The notes: generated from the letters alone by a model not told the origin. Positions 41,114 through 50,203 are shown, counted from the stretch's first letter. The stretch is 64,000 nucleotides of DNA from an uncultured Eubacteriales bacterium (GCA_900546845.1 UREK01000007.1:1-64000), one strand, 5' to 3'. A program made the numbers and translations.

Positions 41114-42520
41114 TCAGGCGGAAATGCCGCCGTTTGCAAGCCAGGTGCCCTTGCGGTAATAGTACAGCGCGAGCAGGCCGCGCACGCATAGGTCGCTCGC
41201 CATGGCGATCCAGGCACAGGTGAGGCCAAGGTCCGTGGTATGCAGGAGCAGGAGCGCAAGCGGGATGCGCACCACCCACATGCCGGCGAGCGCGATCACA
41301 AAGGTGATCTTCGTCTGCCGTGCGCCGCGCATGATGCCGGATACGACCATCGAAAGCGCGGAGAACGGCTGGGCGAGCGCCTCGATGCGCAGCACTGCGC
41401 CGCCGAGGGCGATCACCTCCAGATCCGGCGTGAACAGCGAAACCAGGAACTGCCCGCTGAAGAAAAGCACCACGCCCATGGCGGTCATGAAGAGCACGGC
41501 GCCGAGCGTGCAATAGCGCCCAAAACGCTTCGCAAGCGCGGGGCGTTCTGCGCCGAGGGATTGGGCGATGAGCGTCGTTGCCGCGGCGGAAAAGCCGAAC
41601 GCGGGCATATAGGTGATGGATTCCGCGGTGTTGGCGAGGCTGTGCGCGGCGAGCTCCGCCGTGCCGAGCGCCGTGACCATAGCGGTAACGGCCACCTGCC
41701 CGAGCGAGATCGTCACGCGCTCGAACGTGACCGGGGAGCCAAGGCGCACCATGTCCTTGAAGATCGCCTGGTCGAAGCGGAATTTGTCCTTCAGGCGGAT
41801 GGAGACGGGGAACGACGGGCGGAACAGCGCGCTCAGGAGCATGATGCCGGAGAAGGCTGTGGCAATCGCTGTGGCGGCGGCCGCGCCGCGCACGCCCCAG
41901 CCTGCGCCCCACATTGTAAAGCTAAGGCCGAACAGGTTCACGGTGCGCGTCGGGAAGATGAGCAGCGTGTTGAGCACCACGTTGATGACGTTTGTGGCGA
42001 TGTTGAACACGAGCGGCGTGCGCGTGTCGCCCGCGCAGCGCAGGATATTGGAACATACGTTGATGGAAAGGGTGAACAGGTACACGGCGCTCACAATGGC
42101 GATATACGCCGAGGCGTCCGCACGGATCGCTTCTTCCGCACCAAGCCAGACGGGCAGGTGCGGTGCGAGGAACTGCATGATGAGCGTTGAAAGGAGGCCG
42201 AAGCCGAGGATCGCAAGCACGGATTGGCGGACAACGGCTTTTGCCTGCTCCGGCTTGCCTGCGCCGATATAGCGGCCGACCGGAACGCCGAAACCAAGCG
42301 CGATGCCGGAAAAAATGCCGCCCATCAGCCAGGTGAACGAAGAGGTCACGGCGATGGCGGCGGTCGCGTTTTTGCCGAGGGAACCCACCATTGCCGTGTC
42401 CACATATTGTACGATCATGATGAGAAGCTGTTCAAGGACGGTCGGCCATGCCAGCCGCCAAATGATGCGCGTCGGGTGCATGCTTTCATCAAGCACGTCG
42501 ACGGTACGGCCCAAACCCAT
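41114..42520 (-). CDS. MATE-family multidrug/toxin efflux pump
   Basis: A 468-residue membrane transporter with twelve hydrophobic segments and two similar halves: RIIWRLAWPTVLEQLLIMIVQYVDTAMVG near residue 18 in the first and MVRLGSPVTFERVTISLGQVAV near 245 in the second, typical of NorM/DinF-like MATE proteins. These export cationic drugs in exchange for Na+ or H+. Start MGLGRTVDV is chosen because AAAGGA lies 11 bp upstream and it gives normal family length. The promoter has a 19-bp spacer with a MerR-type dyad, implying drug- or aldehyde-responsive control. Confidence 0.93.
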   Translation of the reverse strand: MGLGRTVDVLDESMHPTRIIWRLAWPTVLEQLLIMIVQYVDTAMVGSLGKNATAAIAVTSSFTWLMGGIFSGIALGFGVPVGRYIGAGKPEQAKAVVRQSVLAILGFGLLSTLIMQFLAPHLPVWLGAEEAIRADASAYIAIVSAVYLFTLSINVCSNILRCAGDTRTPLVFNIATNVINVVLNTLLIFPTRTVNLFGLSFTMWGAGWGVRGAAAATAIATAFSGIMLLSALFRPSFPVSIRLKDKFRFDQAIFKDMVRLGSPVTFERVTISLGQVAVTAMVTALGTAELAAHSLANTAESITYMPAFGFSAAATTLIAQSLGAERPALAKRFGRYCTLGAVLFMTAMGVVLFFSGQFLVSLFTPDLEVIALGGAVLRIEALAQPFSALSMVVSGIMRGARQTKITFVIALAGMWVVRIPLALLLLHTTDLGLTCAWIAMASDLCVRGLLALYYYRKGTWLANGGISA

Positions 42521-42569
42521 GTGTGAAGGCATCCTTTCCATGTGGCGTTTTTGCGTGTTGGCAGGCTTT

Positions 42570-42600
42570 ATCTTACCACTTAAAGCCCGCTTCAAGTCAA
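42570..42600 (-). promoter_or_regulatory. MerR-type promoter of the MATE pump gene
   Basis: On the minus strand TTGACT and TAAGAT are separated by 19 bp, the stretched spacing used by MerR-family activators. The spacer contains the dyad ACTTAAAG-CCCG-CTTCAAGT (42578-42597), one mismatch from the AdhR-type CTTAAAG-N4-CTTTAAG operator found at the merR-type gene at 35 kb. Confidence 0.75.
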
Positions 42601-42737
42601 CCCCGCAGGCGCTCCGGGCACTGCGGCGGAATCGTGAAAACATTGCAACATATCGGATTATAACGAAAACGGAGGATTGTGTAAAGACGGAGGGTCAATT
42701 ATAATATTTAGAAAATAATGGGATAGGAAGCATCGCT

Positions 42738-44072
42738 ATGGATCTGTTTTCCGGAAACGCAGGAAAGCGTGCGCCGCTTGCGGACCGCATGCGCCCGCGC
42801 ACGCTGGATGAATTTATCGGCCAGGCGCACATCGTCGGCAAGGGCCGCCTGCTGCGCCGGGCGATCGAGACGGACAGCCTCACAAGCTCCATTTTTTTCG
42901 GCCCGCCGGGCTGCGGCAAAACCACGCTTGCAAACGTCATTGCCAACCAGACGGGCGCGCGCATCGCAAAGCTTAACGCCGTCACCGCCGGGGTGAAGGA
43001 GGTGCGCGCCGTCATAGACGAGGCGCAAAACACCCTTTCACTGTATGGCCAGAGCACCTACCTTTTGCTGGACGAATGCCACCGCTGGTCCAAAACCCAG
43101 AGCGACAGCATCTTGCCTGCGCTCGAGAGCGGCGTGATCCGCTTTATCGGCTCCACGACGGAAAACCCGATGGTCTCGATGACGGGAGCGGTCGTCTCCC
43201 GCTGCCGCCTGTTCCAGTTTTATCCGCTCACCACGGAGGATGTGGCGCAGGCCATGCGCAATGCCCTTGCGGACAAGGAGCGCGGGCTTGGCAATTATAA
43301 TGTAGAGATCGAGCCGGAAGCGTTCGAGCACATCGCGCGCATCGCAAACGGGGACGCGCGCAGCGCCCTCAACGCGCTGGAGCTCGCTGTGCTCACTACA
43401 CCGCCCGAAAACGGCGTGATCCGCATCGACCGGGAGATCGCGGCGGAGTCCGTGCAGCAGAAGGTCGTCAAGTGCGACGACCAGCAGTTTTACGATATGC
43501 TTTCCGCTTTCTGCAAAAGCCTACGGGGCGGGGACAGCGACGCGGCGCTCGCCTGGTTTGCCCGGCTGATCTACGCGGGCGTGGACCCGCGCGTTATCGC
43601 GCGCAGGCTCATCGCCCATGCGTCGGAGGACATCGGCCTAGCGAACCCGCAGGCCATGGTGCAGGCCGTGAGCGCGGCGACGGCGCTCGAGCACATCGGC
43701 ATGCCGGAGGCGAAGCTGCCGCTCGCGCAGGCGATCATCTTCCTGTGCGAAAGCCCGAAATCCAACGCTGTCGTCATGGCGATCGACGCGGCGTTTGCAG
43801 ACGCGAAGGACGTGCCGGACGAGCCTGTCCCCATCCATTTGCGGGATACAGCTTTCCGCGGCGCGGAAAAGCTCGGACACGGCAAGGGGTACAAATACCC
43901 GCACGATTATCCCGGCCACGTAGTGGCGCAGGAATATATGCCGCCTTCGGTGAAGGGCCGGCGGTACTACATCCCGGGCGAGCTCGGGAACGAGGCGAAG
44001 ATCCGCCAGAACCACATCCGCAGCGGCAAGCTCAAAACGCCGGGAGGGGAACCGGCAGAAAAGAATGAATAA
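42738..44072 (+). CDS. rarA: Replication-associated recombination protein RarA (MgsA)
   Basis: A 444-residue AAA+ ATPase acting at stalled replication forks. LADRMRPRTLDEFIGQAHIVG near residue 14 is the family start, Walker A GPPGCGKTT near 55, Walker B LLLDECHRW near 108, sensor 1 GSTTENP near 137 and the arginine finger region SRCRLFQF near 155. The C-terminal MgsA tetramerisation domain (about 270-430) is complete. AGGAAG precedes the ATG. tldD follows 15 bp downstream. Confidence 0.95.
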   Translation: MDLFSGNAGKRAPLADRMRPRTLDEFIGQAHIVGKGRLLRRAIETDSLTSSIFFGPPGCGKTTLANVIANQTGARIAKLNAVTAGVKEVRAVIDEAQNTLSLYGQSTYLLLDECHRWSKTQSDSILPALESGVIRFIGSTTENPMVSMTGAVVSRCRLFQFYPLTTEDVAQAMRNALADKERGLGNYNVEIEPEAFEHIARIANGDARSALNALELAVLTTPPENGVIRIDREIAAESVQQKVVKCDDQQFYDMLSAFCKSLRGGDSDAALAWFARLIYAGVDPRVIARRLIAHASEDIGLANPQAMVQAVSAATALEHIGMPEAKLPLAQAIIFLCESPKSNAVVMAIDAAFADAKDVPDEPVPIHLRDTAFRGAEKLGHGKGYKYPHDYPGHVVAQEYMPPSVKGRRYYIPGELGNEAKIRQNHIRSGKLKTPGGEPAEKNE

Positions 44073-44087
44073 GGAGGAAAAAGGGAT

Positions 44088-45476
44088 TTGATCGAGAAAC
44101 GGATCGCACAAAACGTACTCGCGGCGGCGCTCCAGACGGGCGGCGATTACAGCGAGCTCTACATGGAGGATACGGAGCAAAACAGCGTATCCATGGTGGA
44201 TGGCAAGGTGGAAAACGCGCAGTATACCCGCCGCAGCGGCGCGGGCGTGCGCGTGCTCCAGGGCGGCAAGAGCGTATACGCCTATTCCGCGGACACAAGC
44301 GAAGCGGCGCTCATGGCGGCAGCCCGCGCGGCCGCGGCGGCGCTTTCCGGCGCGAAGGAATGCGAACCGCAGGCGTTTTCCGTGACGCGGGCCTGCGCGC
44401 AAGCGCCGGAAGCCCCCTATTCCACGGTGGACAACGCGGCGCGCATCGCGCTTTTGCGCGACGGTGTGAAGGCTGCGCGCGCCAATTCGGACGAGATCAC
44501 GCAGGTGACGGCAAATTACGTCGACGTGGATCAGCGCGTGCTCATCGCCACGAGCGACGGCGTCTGGGCGGAGGACAGGCGGCCCCGCGGCCGCGTGAGC
44601 TTCAACGCCGTCGCCATGAAGGACGGCGAGGCACAGACCGGCGCGGTCAGCCCCGGCCGCGGCGAGGGCTTTGAACAGTTCCGCAAGCTGGATATGGCCG
44701 CCCTCGGCAGCGAAGCGGCGCGCATGGCGGCGACTATGCTGCACGCGCCGGATTGCCCGGCGGGCTTCGTGCCGGTGGTGATTGACGGCGGCTTCGGCGG
44801 CGTAATCCTGCACGAGGCCTGCGTGCATTCCCTGGAGGCGACGAGCGTCGCTAAGGGGAATTCGGAATTTTGCGGCAAACTTGGCCAGAAGATCGCAAGC
44901 GATGTTGTGACCGCTGTGGATGACGGCACGATGCCCGGCGAGTGGGGCTCCCTCCATGTGGACGACGAGGGCATGCCCACGCAGCGCAACGTGCTCATTG
45001 AAAACGGCGTGCTCAAAAGCTACCTGGTGGATCTGCTCGGAAGCCGCCTCATGAACCACCCGCGCACGGGCAGCTCCCGGCGGCAGGGATACACCTATGC
45101 ACCCACCTCGCGCATGACGAACACCTTCTTTGCACCCGGCACGGACGATGAGGAGGAGATGCTGCGCACGATGGGCGAGGGCCTTTTTGCCAAAGCGATG
45201 GGCGGCGGCAGCGTGAACCCGCTCACGGGCGAATTCAACTTTGCCGTGCGGGAAGCCTATTGGGTGAAGGACGGCAAGATCTTCTGCCCGGTGCGCGGGG
45301 CGACGCTCGTCGGCCGCGGGGCGGACGTGCTGATGCAGATCGACCGCATTGGCAGGAATATGTGGATGAGCCCGGGCATGTGCGGCTCCCTTTCAGGCAG
45401 CGTACCGACGAACGTGGGCCAGCCGCGCATCCGCGTGCGCGGCATCACTGTGGGCGGAAAAGGAGGCAAGCTGTAA
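44088..45476 (+). CDS. tldD: TldD metalloprotease subunit
   Basis: A 462-residue zinc protease subunit with the TldD motif HEACVHSLE (HExxxH) near residue 242 and the preceding IDGGFGGVILHEA segment, which together with TldE degrades unfolded or leader peptides (microcin B17 and CcdA in E. coli). The C-terminal RxGTLVG-like segment (PVRGATLVGRG) near 405 is present. The start is TTG at 44088, with AAGGAGG 10 bp upstream. Its TAA overlaps the tldE ATG (TAATG), so the subunits are made together. Confidence 0.93.
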   Translation: MIEKRIAQNVLAAALQTGGDYSELYMEDTEQNSVSMVDGKVENAQYTRRSGAGVRVLQGGKSVYAYSADTSEAALMAAARAAAAALSGAKECEPQAFSVTRACAQAPEAPYSTVDNAARIALLRDGVKAARANSDEITQVTANYVDVDQRVLIATSDGVWAEDRRPRGRVSFNAVAMKDGEAQTGAVSPGRGEGFEQFRKLDMAALGSEAARMAATMLHAPDCPAGFVPVVIDGGFGGVILHEACVHSLEATSVAKGNSEFCGKLGQKIASDVVTAVDDGTMPGEWGSLHVDDEGMPTQRNVLIENGVLKSYLVDLLGSRLMNHPRTGSSRRQGYTYAPTSRMTNTFFAPGTDDEEEMLRTMGEGLFAKAMGGGSVNPLTGEFNFAVREAYWVKDGKIFCPVRGATLVGRGADVLMQIDRIGRNMWMSPGMCGSLSGSVPTNVGQPRIRVRGITVGGKGGKL

Positions 45477-46807
45477 TGGACTTCAATCAATTCAAGGAAA
45501 AGGCGTTTGAAACCGCGCTTGCGAAGGGCTGCGACGCGGCGGAGCTGTATTTTGTGGAAGGCGATTCCTTCCTGGCGATGGTGCTCGAGCAACAGCTCGA
45601 CTCCTACTCCGTTTCTCGGGAGCGCGGGCTGAACCTGCGCGTGCAGCTTGCGGGGAAGAACGGCTATGCGTACACCGAAAGCCTCGAAGCGCCGGAAACG
45701 CTTGTGCTGCGCGCGATGGACAATGCCCGTGCGATCGAAAACGAGGATGACCACCCCATGCAGGGCAAATGTGAATACCAGGCGCTTCCGAAGCGGGAAT
45801 GCCGCGTGGATACAGCCTCTGAACGGGAGAAAATCGAGCTTGCGATGGCCCTTGAGCGGGCTGCAAAAGCGCAGGATCCGCGCATTGCGCGCGTGATGCG
45901 CAGCGCCGTGGGCAGCGTGAGCGCGGTGACGCGCATCTGCAACACGCTGGGGCTTGACGCCGAAGGCGAGGAGCGCGTGGCGTATTCCTACGTTGTGCCG
46001 GTCGCCTCTGCGGAGGGGCAGGTGAAGGATGGCTTCGCATTCCGCGTGGATGACGGCGTGTTCGATGTGGAGGGCTGCGCCAAGGAAGCCGCCGCGCGCG
46101 CGGTGGAACAGCTTGGCGGCGCGCCCGTGCCGGCGGGGGAATACCGCATCCTGTTTGAAAACCAGGCGATGGCGGATCTGCTCGCAGCGTTCTCGCCGAT
46201 GTTCTCCGCGGATGCGGCGCAAAAGGGGCTCTCCCTGCTCGCGGGCAAGGAAGGCGAGACGATCGCCGCGCCCTGCGTTACCATATTGGATGATCCGTTC
46301 CATGCGGTGAACCCGCGCGCGTTTGATGCGGAAGGCGTACCCTGCGCGCAGAAAGCCGTGGTGGAAAGCGGCGTGCTCAGGACGCTGCTGCACAACCTGA
46401 AAACGGCGAAGAAGGCGGGCGTGGCATCCACCGGAAACGGCGGGCGGGCGGATACTGCCGCGCCGGTCGGCGTGATGCCGACGAACTTCTATCTGAAGGC
46501 GGGGGCGGAAGATTTCGACGCGCTCGTTGCAAGGCTCGGGGACGGCGTCATCATCACGGATGTGAGCGGCCTGCACGCCGGGCTCAACACCATCTCCGGC
46601 GAGTTTTCGCTGCTTGCCTCCGGCAAGCTGGTGGAGGGCGGTAAGGTGGTGCGCGCGGTGGAACAGATCACCGTGAGCGGTTCCTTCCTCTCGCTGATGC
46701 GCGGCGTGGAAGCCGTGGGCAGCGACCTGCGCTTCGGCCTGCCGGGCGGCTCCTGCTTCGGCAGCCCGAGCGTGCTTGCCGGGAAGCTGACGGTCTCCGG
46801 AAAATAA
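45476..46807 (+). CDS. tldE: TldE/PmbA protease subunit
   Basis: A 443-residue partner of TldD. It lacks the HExxxH motif, as all TldE/PmbA proteins do, but has the family N-terminus (ALAKGCDAAELYFVEGDSF) and the C-terminal segments TDVSGLHAGLNTISGEFSLLASG near residue 360 and VSGSFLSLMRGVEAVGSDLRFG near 397. It begins with the overlap TAATG after tldD. AGGAGG lies within the tldD end. The heterodimer is cytosolic. Confidence 0.92.
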   Translation: MDFNQFKEKAFETALAKGCDAAELYFVEGDSFLAMVLEQQLDSYSVSRERGLNLRVQLAGKNGYAYTESLEAPETLVLRAMDNARAIENEDDHPMQGKCEYQALPKRECRVDTASEREKIELAMALERAAKAQDPRIARVMRSAVGSVSAVTRICNTLGLDAEGEERVAYSYVVPVASAEGQVKDGFAFRVDDGVFDVEGCAKEAAARAVEQLGGAPVPAGEYRILFENQAMADLLAAFSPMFSADAAQKGLSLLAGKEGETIAAPCVTILDDPFHAVNPRAFDAEGVPCAQKAVVESGVLRTLLHNLKTAKKAGVASTGNGGRADTAAPVGVMPTNFYLKAGAEDFDALVARLGDGVIITDVSGLHAGLNTISGEFSLLASGKLVEGGKVVRAVEQITVSGSFLSLMRGVEAVGSDLRFGLPGGSCFGSPSVLAGKLTVSGK

Positions 46808-46831
46808 AGGAAATATTTGACGAAACAATGC

Positions 46832-46870
46832 GCAGGAGCGCGTTCCCCGCGCTCCTGCTCCCCTTTTCTT
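46832..46870 (+). terminator. Terminator of tldDE
   Basis: GCAGGAGCGCG pairs with CGCGCTCCTGC, followed by the pyrimidine run CCCCTTTTCTT. It is directly followed by the carD promoter. Confidence 0.7.
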
Positions 46871-46899
46871 TTGACATCGCGCGGAACGGGACGTATAAT
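46871..46899 (+). promoter_or_regulatory. Consensus promoter of the carD-like gene
   Basis: TTGACA and TATAAT with a 17-bp spacer, an exact sigma-A consensus; predicted start near 46906. Confidence 0.9.
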
Positions 46900-46986
46900 T
46901 AAACTAGAGACAATCTATGTTCCGTTTGGCGGCTTGCTGTGCTTTCAACTCTGTGCGATGGATTTCAAAGAAAGGAAGGGGGAACC

Positions 46987-47454
46987 ATGTTTCAGGTCGG
47001 AGACCAGGTGTGTTACCCGATGCATGGCGTTGGCGTAATTGAAGCGATTGAGGAGCGGACGGTGCTCGGCGTCCCGGCGCAATACTATGTGCTGCGCTTC
47101 CTCGTTGGAAAGATGACGGCGCTGGTTCCCGTGGAAAGCGCGGAGCGCATCGGCCTAAGGTATATGATCTCGGCGGAGGAATGCGAACGCGTGCTTCAGT
47201 TCCTGCAGGAGAAACCCCGCCTGGAGAACGGCAACTGGAATAAGCGTTACCGCGAGAACTACGACAAGCTGCGCGGCGGCAATATTTATGACGTTGCAGA
47301 CGTTGTAAAATGCCTGTGCAAACGGGATGAAGAGAAGGGCCTTTCCGCAGGCGAGCGGAAGATGCTGTCCGGCGCTCGCCAGGTGCTTTTGGCGGAGCTT
47401 GCGGCGGCGAGCGGCCGCGATGTAGAGGAGCTGTCCCTCACAATCGGCATGTGA
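46987..47454 (+). CDS. CarD/CdnL-type transcriptional regulator
   Basis: A 155-residue protein with the RNA-polymerase-interaction domain at its N-terminus (FQVGDQVCYPMHGVGVIEAIEE, YYVLRFL, TALVPVESAERIGLR, residues 1-60) and a helical C-terminal domain (about 70-155). CarD-type proteins bind the polymerase beta subunit and stabilise open complexes, including at rRNA promoters. It has its own consensus promoter and strong AAGGAAGG ribosome site. The PIN/TRAM gene follows after 55 bp, an order common in Clostridia. Confidence 0.92.
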   Translation: MFQVGDQVCYPMHGVGVIEAIEERTVLGVPAQYYVLRFLVGKMTALVPVESAERIGLRYMISAEECERVLQFLQEKPRLENGNWNKRYRENYDKLRGGNIYDVADVVKCLCKRDEEKGLSAGERKMLSGARQVLLAELAAASGRDVEELSLTIGM

Positions 47455-47509
47455 GCTCTTCCGGGATTTTGCGCCGCGACGCGGCGCGCAAAAAAGGAGT
47501 GTGACTTTA

Positions 47510-48601
47510 TTGGCTAGAAAGATCGCGCGCTGGTTTGCGACGCTTCTTGGCATCGTGATCGGCATCGGGATCGTGGAAGCGGTCAACCAGATCTTTGTTT
47601 CTTTGGGCATGATGAGCATGTATGACAGGCTGATCCCCTGGGTAATCCCGGTGATCTTCATCGCGTCGGGGCTGATTTGCGGCATCATTACTTTTATTTT
47701 TTCCCCGCGCCTGATCTCCGTGTTCGCGGCCTTCATCCACGAGACGGAGGCGATGCTTGCCGACATGGCGCTCGTGGATATTTTTTTCGGCGTAGTCGGG
47801 CTCATGATCGGCCTTGTGATCGCGTTCCTCGTGAGCACGCTGACGGCGAGCATCCCGTTCAGCTGGCTGCGGCTGATCGTTAACATCGCGCTTTATGTGA
47901 TGTTCGGCTATCTGGGCTGGTCGATCGTGACCAAGCGCAAGGGGGAGATCAACATCCCCTCTTGGTTCAAACGCGGGCAGAAGGACAAAACGGGCAAGAC
48001 CAGCGGCGTTGCGCGGCCGAAGATCCTCGATACTTCCGTTATCATCGATGGGCGGATCGCGGACATCTGCCGCACGGGCATCATCGAAGGGACGCTCATC
48101 GTGCCCGGGTTCGTGCTGCAGGAGCTCAGGCACATCGCGGACAGCGCAGATCCTTTGAAGCGCAACCGCGGCCGCCGGGGGCTTGATATCCTCAACAAGA
48201 TGCAGCAGGAGCTAGACGTCCCCATCAAGGTGAATGAAACGGATTATGACGACATCGCCGAGGTGGACGCAAAGCTCATCAAGCTCGCCTACGACATGGG
48301 CGGCGTGGTCGTGACGAACGATTATAACCTCAACAAAGTGGCGGGTGTGCAGCGGGTGCCGGTGTTCAACATCAACGAGCTTGCCAACGCCATAAAGCCC
48401 GTCGTGCTTCCGGGCGAGGAGATGATGGTGACGATCGTCAAGGAAGGCAAGGAGGCCGGGCAGGGCGTGGCCTATCTGGACGACGGCACGATGATCGTCG
48501 TGGACGGCGGGCGCAAGCGCGTTGGCGATGCGGTGGAGGCCGTGGTGACGAGCGTGCTGCAAACCTCCGCCGGGCGGATGATATTTGCGAAGATCAAATA
48601 A
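47510..48601 (+). CDS. PIN/TRAM-domain membrane protein (YacL-like)
   Basis: A 363-residue protein with four N-terminal membrane helices (about 5-140), a PIN ribonuclease-like domain (KILDTSVIIDGRIADI near residue 164, NRGRRGLDIL near 223, VVTNDYNLNK near 270) and a C-terminal TRAM RNA-binding domain (about 305-363). The acidic PIN residues are present, so nuclease activity is possible. TTG at 47510 is chosen because AAGGAG lies 10 bp upstream; the GTG at 47501 adjoins the ribosome site. A terminator follows. Confidence 0.92.
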   Translation: MARKIARWFATLLGIVIGIGIVEAVNQIFVSLGMMSMYDRLIPWVIPVIFIASGLICGIITFIFSPRLISVFAAFIHETEAMLADMALVDIFFGVVGLMIGLVIAFLVSTLTASIPFSWLRLIVNIALYVMFGYLGWSIVTKRKGEINIPSWFKRGQKDKTGKTSGVARPKILDTSVIIDGRIADICRTGIIEGTLIVPGFVLQELRHIADSADPLKRNRGRRGLDILNKMQQELDVPIKVNETDYDDIAEVDAKLIKLAYDMGGVVVTNDYNLNKVAGVQRVPVFNINELANAIKPVVLPGEEMMVTIVKEGKEAGQGVAYLDDGTMIVVDGGRKRVGDAVEAVVTSVLQTSAGRMIFAKIK

Positions 48602-48622
48602 CCTTACAAAAAACGGCATAGA

Positions 48623-48656
48623 CCCCGCACGGAAACCCTTCCGCGCGGGGCTTTTT
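48623..48656 (+). terminator. Terminator of the carD-PIN/TRAM operon
   Basis: CCCCGCACGGA pairs with TCCGCGCGGGG (one mismatch), followed by CTTTTT. Confidence 0.9.
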
Positions 48657-48743
48657 GTTGCGAATTTGTAAATTGTGGAAAACGCCAAAATGCGGGAATT
48701 GACGCATGCGGGGATACATGATACGCTTTAAGCATCCTCTTCA

Positions 48744-48946
48744 CGCACCTGCGGGCCGCGCGGCGCAAGGGAATCGCATATTCCCGGCAGGGCGGGAATA
48801 GGGTGGGAATACCTATTGACAGAATACCGGCAGCAACGTACACGCTCAAAACAACAGAAAACACATTCGCAGAACGCTCAACGATCCCCTTATCTAGCGC
48901 GCCCTGGGCGTGCAGCCCTGAAAAAACCGGAACAAGCATGAACGGA
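48744..48946 (+). repeat. Upstream unit 1 of a tandem duplication
   Basis: About 200 bp upstream of the first Cys-rich gene match 49456-49655 upstream of the second: GGCGCAAGGGAAT, ATATTCCCGGCAG, TTGACA, GGCAGCAACGTACAC, CAGAAAACA, TGCAGCC and GAACAAGCATGAAC in the same order. The unit holds the promoter (48816-48844). The remainder of 48602-48987 shows no gene. Confidence 0.8.
48816..48844 (+). promoter_or_regulatory. Promoter of the first Cys-rich gene
   Basis: TTGACA and TACACG with a 17-bp spacer; the same positions are conserved in the second unit (TTGACA/TACACT). The leader is about 135 nt. Confidence 0.55.
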
Positions 48947-48987
48947 AACGGCCTTTAATTCTTCAATCCAGATAGGAGGAAATAAGA

Positions 48988-49413
48988 ATGAGACTAAGAC
49001 GTTATGTATTATTCTTCACCCTGCTGCTCACGCTTGCCACCGTGGGAAGTGCAGCACCGGCGGCGCATGCGTGGGCATGCAACCATGTGTGGAATGAAAG
49101 GGTAACGAACCGGTACCTTCACGTGGATGCGTCAGAGCATGAACTCCGCAGAACGACGCGCAAAGCATGCCGGATATGCGGCTATTTTGAGCTGGATACC
49201 GAGCGCATCTTTCAAGAGCATAGGGAACAGCTTTACAATTTAGGCCATAACTATGCAGACCATACGCATAGCTACCGGGCAGGCTGCTCCCAGTGCGGAT
49301 ATACGGTGCGCCTGCAAACGATCCCATTCCCAGACCTGCCATGCCCCGAAGCAAGAAGCCCAAGATCCGCATACGAGCTGCAATGCTGCCCCAAAGCGGT
49401 GCAGCGGGATTAA
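48988..49413 (+). CDS. Secreted Cys-rich protein, tandem paralogue 1
   Basis: A 141-residue exported protein of unknown family. Signal peptide about 1-28 (MRLRRYVLFFTLLLTL..., ending AHA). The mature part has paired cysteines and histidines: ACNHVW, CRICGY, GHNYADHTHSY, CSQCGY and CPEA, a pattern like two zinc ribbons or disulfide knots. It is about half identical by eye to the next gene, with matching order of all motifs. It has its own duplicated promoter region; RBS AGGAGG is present 9 bp upstream. Confidence 0.7.
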   Translation: MRLRRYVLFFTLLLTLATVGSAAPAAHAWACNHVWNERVTNRYLHVDASEHELRRTTRKACRICGYFELDTERIFQEHREQLYNLGHNYADHTHSYRAGCSQCGYTVRLQTIPFPDLPCPEARSPRSAYELQCCPKAVQRD

Positions 49414-49455
49414 AGCGAACCGGCTATGCGGCTGCACGCTATTTGATTCCCGCTT

Positions 49456-49655
49456 TGCGCGCCTGCAGGCCGTGCGGCGCAAGGGAATAATATATTCCCG
49501 GCAGGCGGGGAATGCCCATTGACAAAAGATTGGCAGCAACGTACACTGAAAATAACAGAAAACATTTTTGCAGAACAGATTCACGAATTCCTTACAACGT
49601 GTGCCTTGGGTGTGCAGCCTTGAAAATACCAGAACAAGCATGAACTGAAATGAGC
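49456..49655 (+). repeat. Upstream unit 2 of the tandem duplication
   Basis: Matches 48744-48946 in order and spacing, including the promoter. The duplicated block (leader plus gene) has a period of about 707 bp. Confidence 0.8.
49519..49547 (+). promoter_or_regulatory. Promoter of the second Cys-rich gene
   Basis: TTGACA and TACACT with a 17-bp spacer; counterpart of 48816-48844. Confidence 0.6.
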
Positions 49656-49694
49656 CAAAACCGACTTACTTAAAAGAAAGATGAGGAAGAAACC

Positions 49695-50102
49695 ATGAAA
49701 CTCAAACAGTGTATCTCCATATTCCTCACCCTGCTGTTCACGCTTGTCACCGTGGCGGGCGTGGCGCCGGCAGCGCATGCGCGGGCATGCAACCACACGT
49801 ATGAAGCATTGTCGAATATTAAGGAGTACCGAAATCCTACGGCAAGCGGGCATGAATGCCGTATTACTACGAGAGAACGCTGCACGAAGTGCGGACATCT
49901 TGTTGAGGACATTGGGGAATGGTATTCAGAAGGGCATAGCGAGCGAATCTATGACTTGGGGCACAACACAGCCCAAGGTACGCATACCTACGAAAGACGC
50001 TGCTCAAAGTGTTATTTACAAATCCGTACCCAAACGTTCCCCTGCTCAGGCCCTCCGTGCCCTGAACCGCAAAGTCTAAGGCCGATCTATGAGCTGCAAT
50101 GA
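49695..50102 (+). CDS. Secreted Cys-rich protein, tandem paralogue 2
   Basis: A 135-residue exported paralogue of the preceding protein. Signal peptide about 1-29 (ending AHA), then RACNHTYE, CTKCGH, GHNTAQGTHTYERRCSKCY and CPEPQSLRPIYELQ. The two proteins share the CNH, CxxCG, LGHN-THxY, CSxC and PCPE motifs but differ in between, so the duplication is old and both copies seem to be kept under selection. The FtsX-type permease genes follow; a link to their export or sensing is possible but unproven. Confidence 0.7.
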   Translation: MKLKQCISIFLTLLFTLVTVAGVAPAAHARACNHTYEALSNIKEYRNPTASGHECRITTRERCTKCGHLVEDIGEWYSEGHSERIYDLGHNTAQGTHTYERRCSKCYLQIRTQTFPCSGPPCPEPQSLRPIYELQ

Positions 50103-50203
50103 CCCCTTGAAGGACAGCGGAACTAAAGTGAACTGACGCCGGGGCTGCACACCCAGCACATCAAAATTGATTTCCCCAAACGGCTTTGAAAGGAAGGTAG
50201 CCT

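Noticed and set aside
48624..48987. A further copy of the Cys-rich gene upstream of the first
   Set aside because: Only faint similarity of the stretch near 48705-48750 to the 3' flank of the first gene is seen; no signal peptide or CNH motif can be found.
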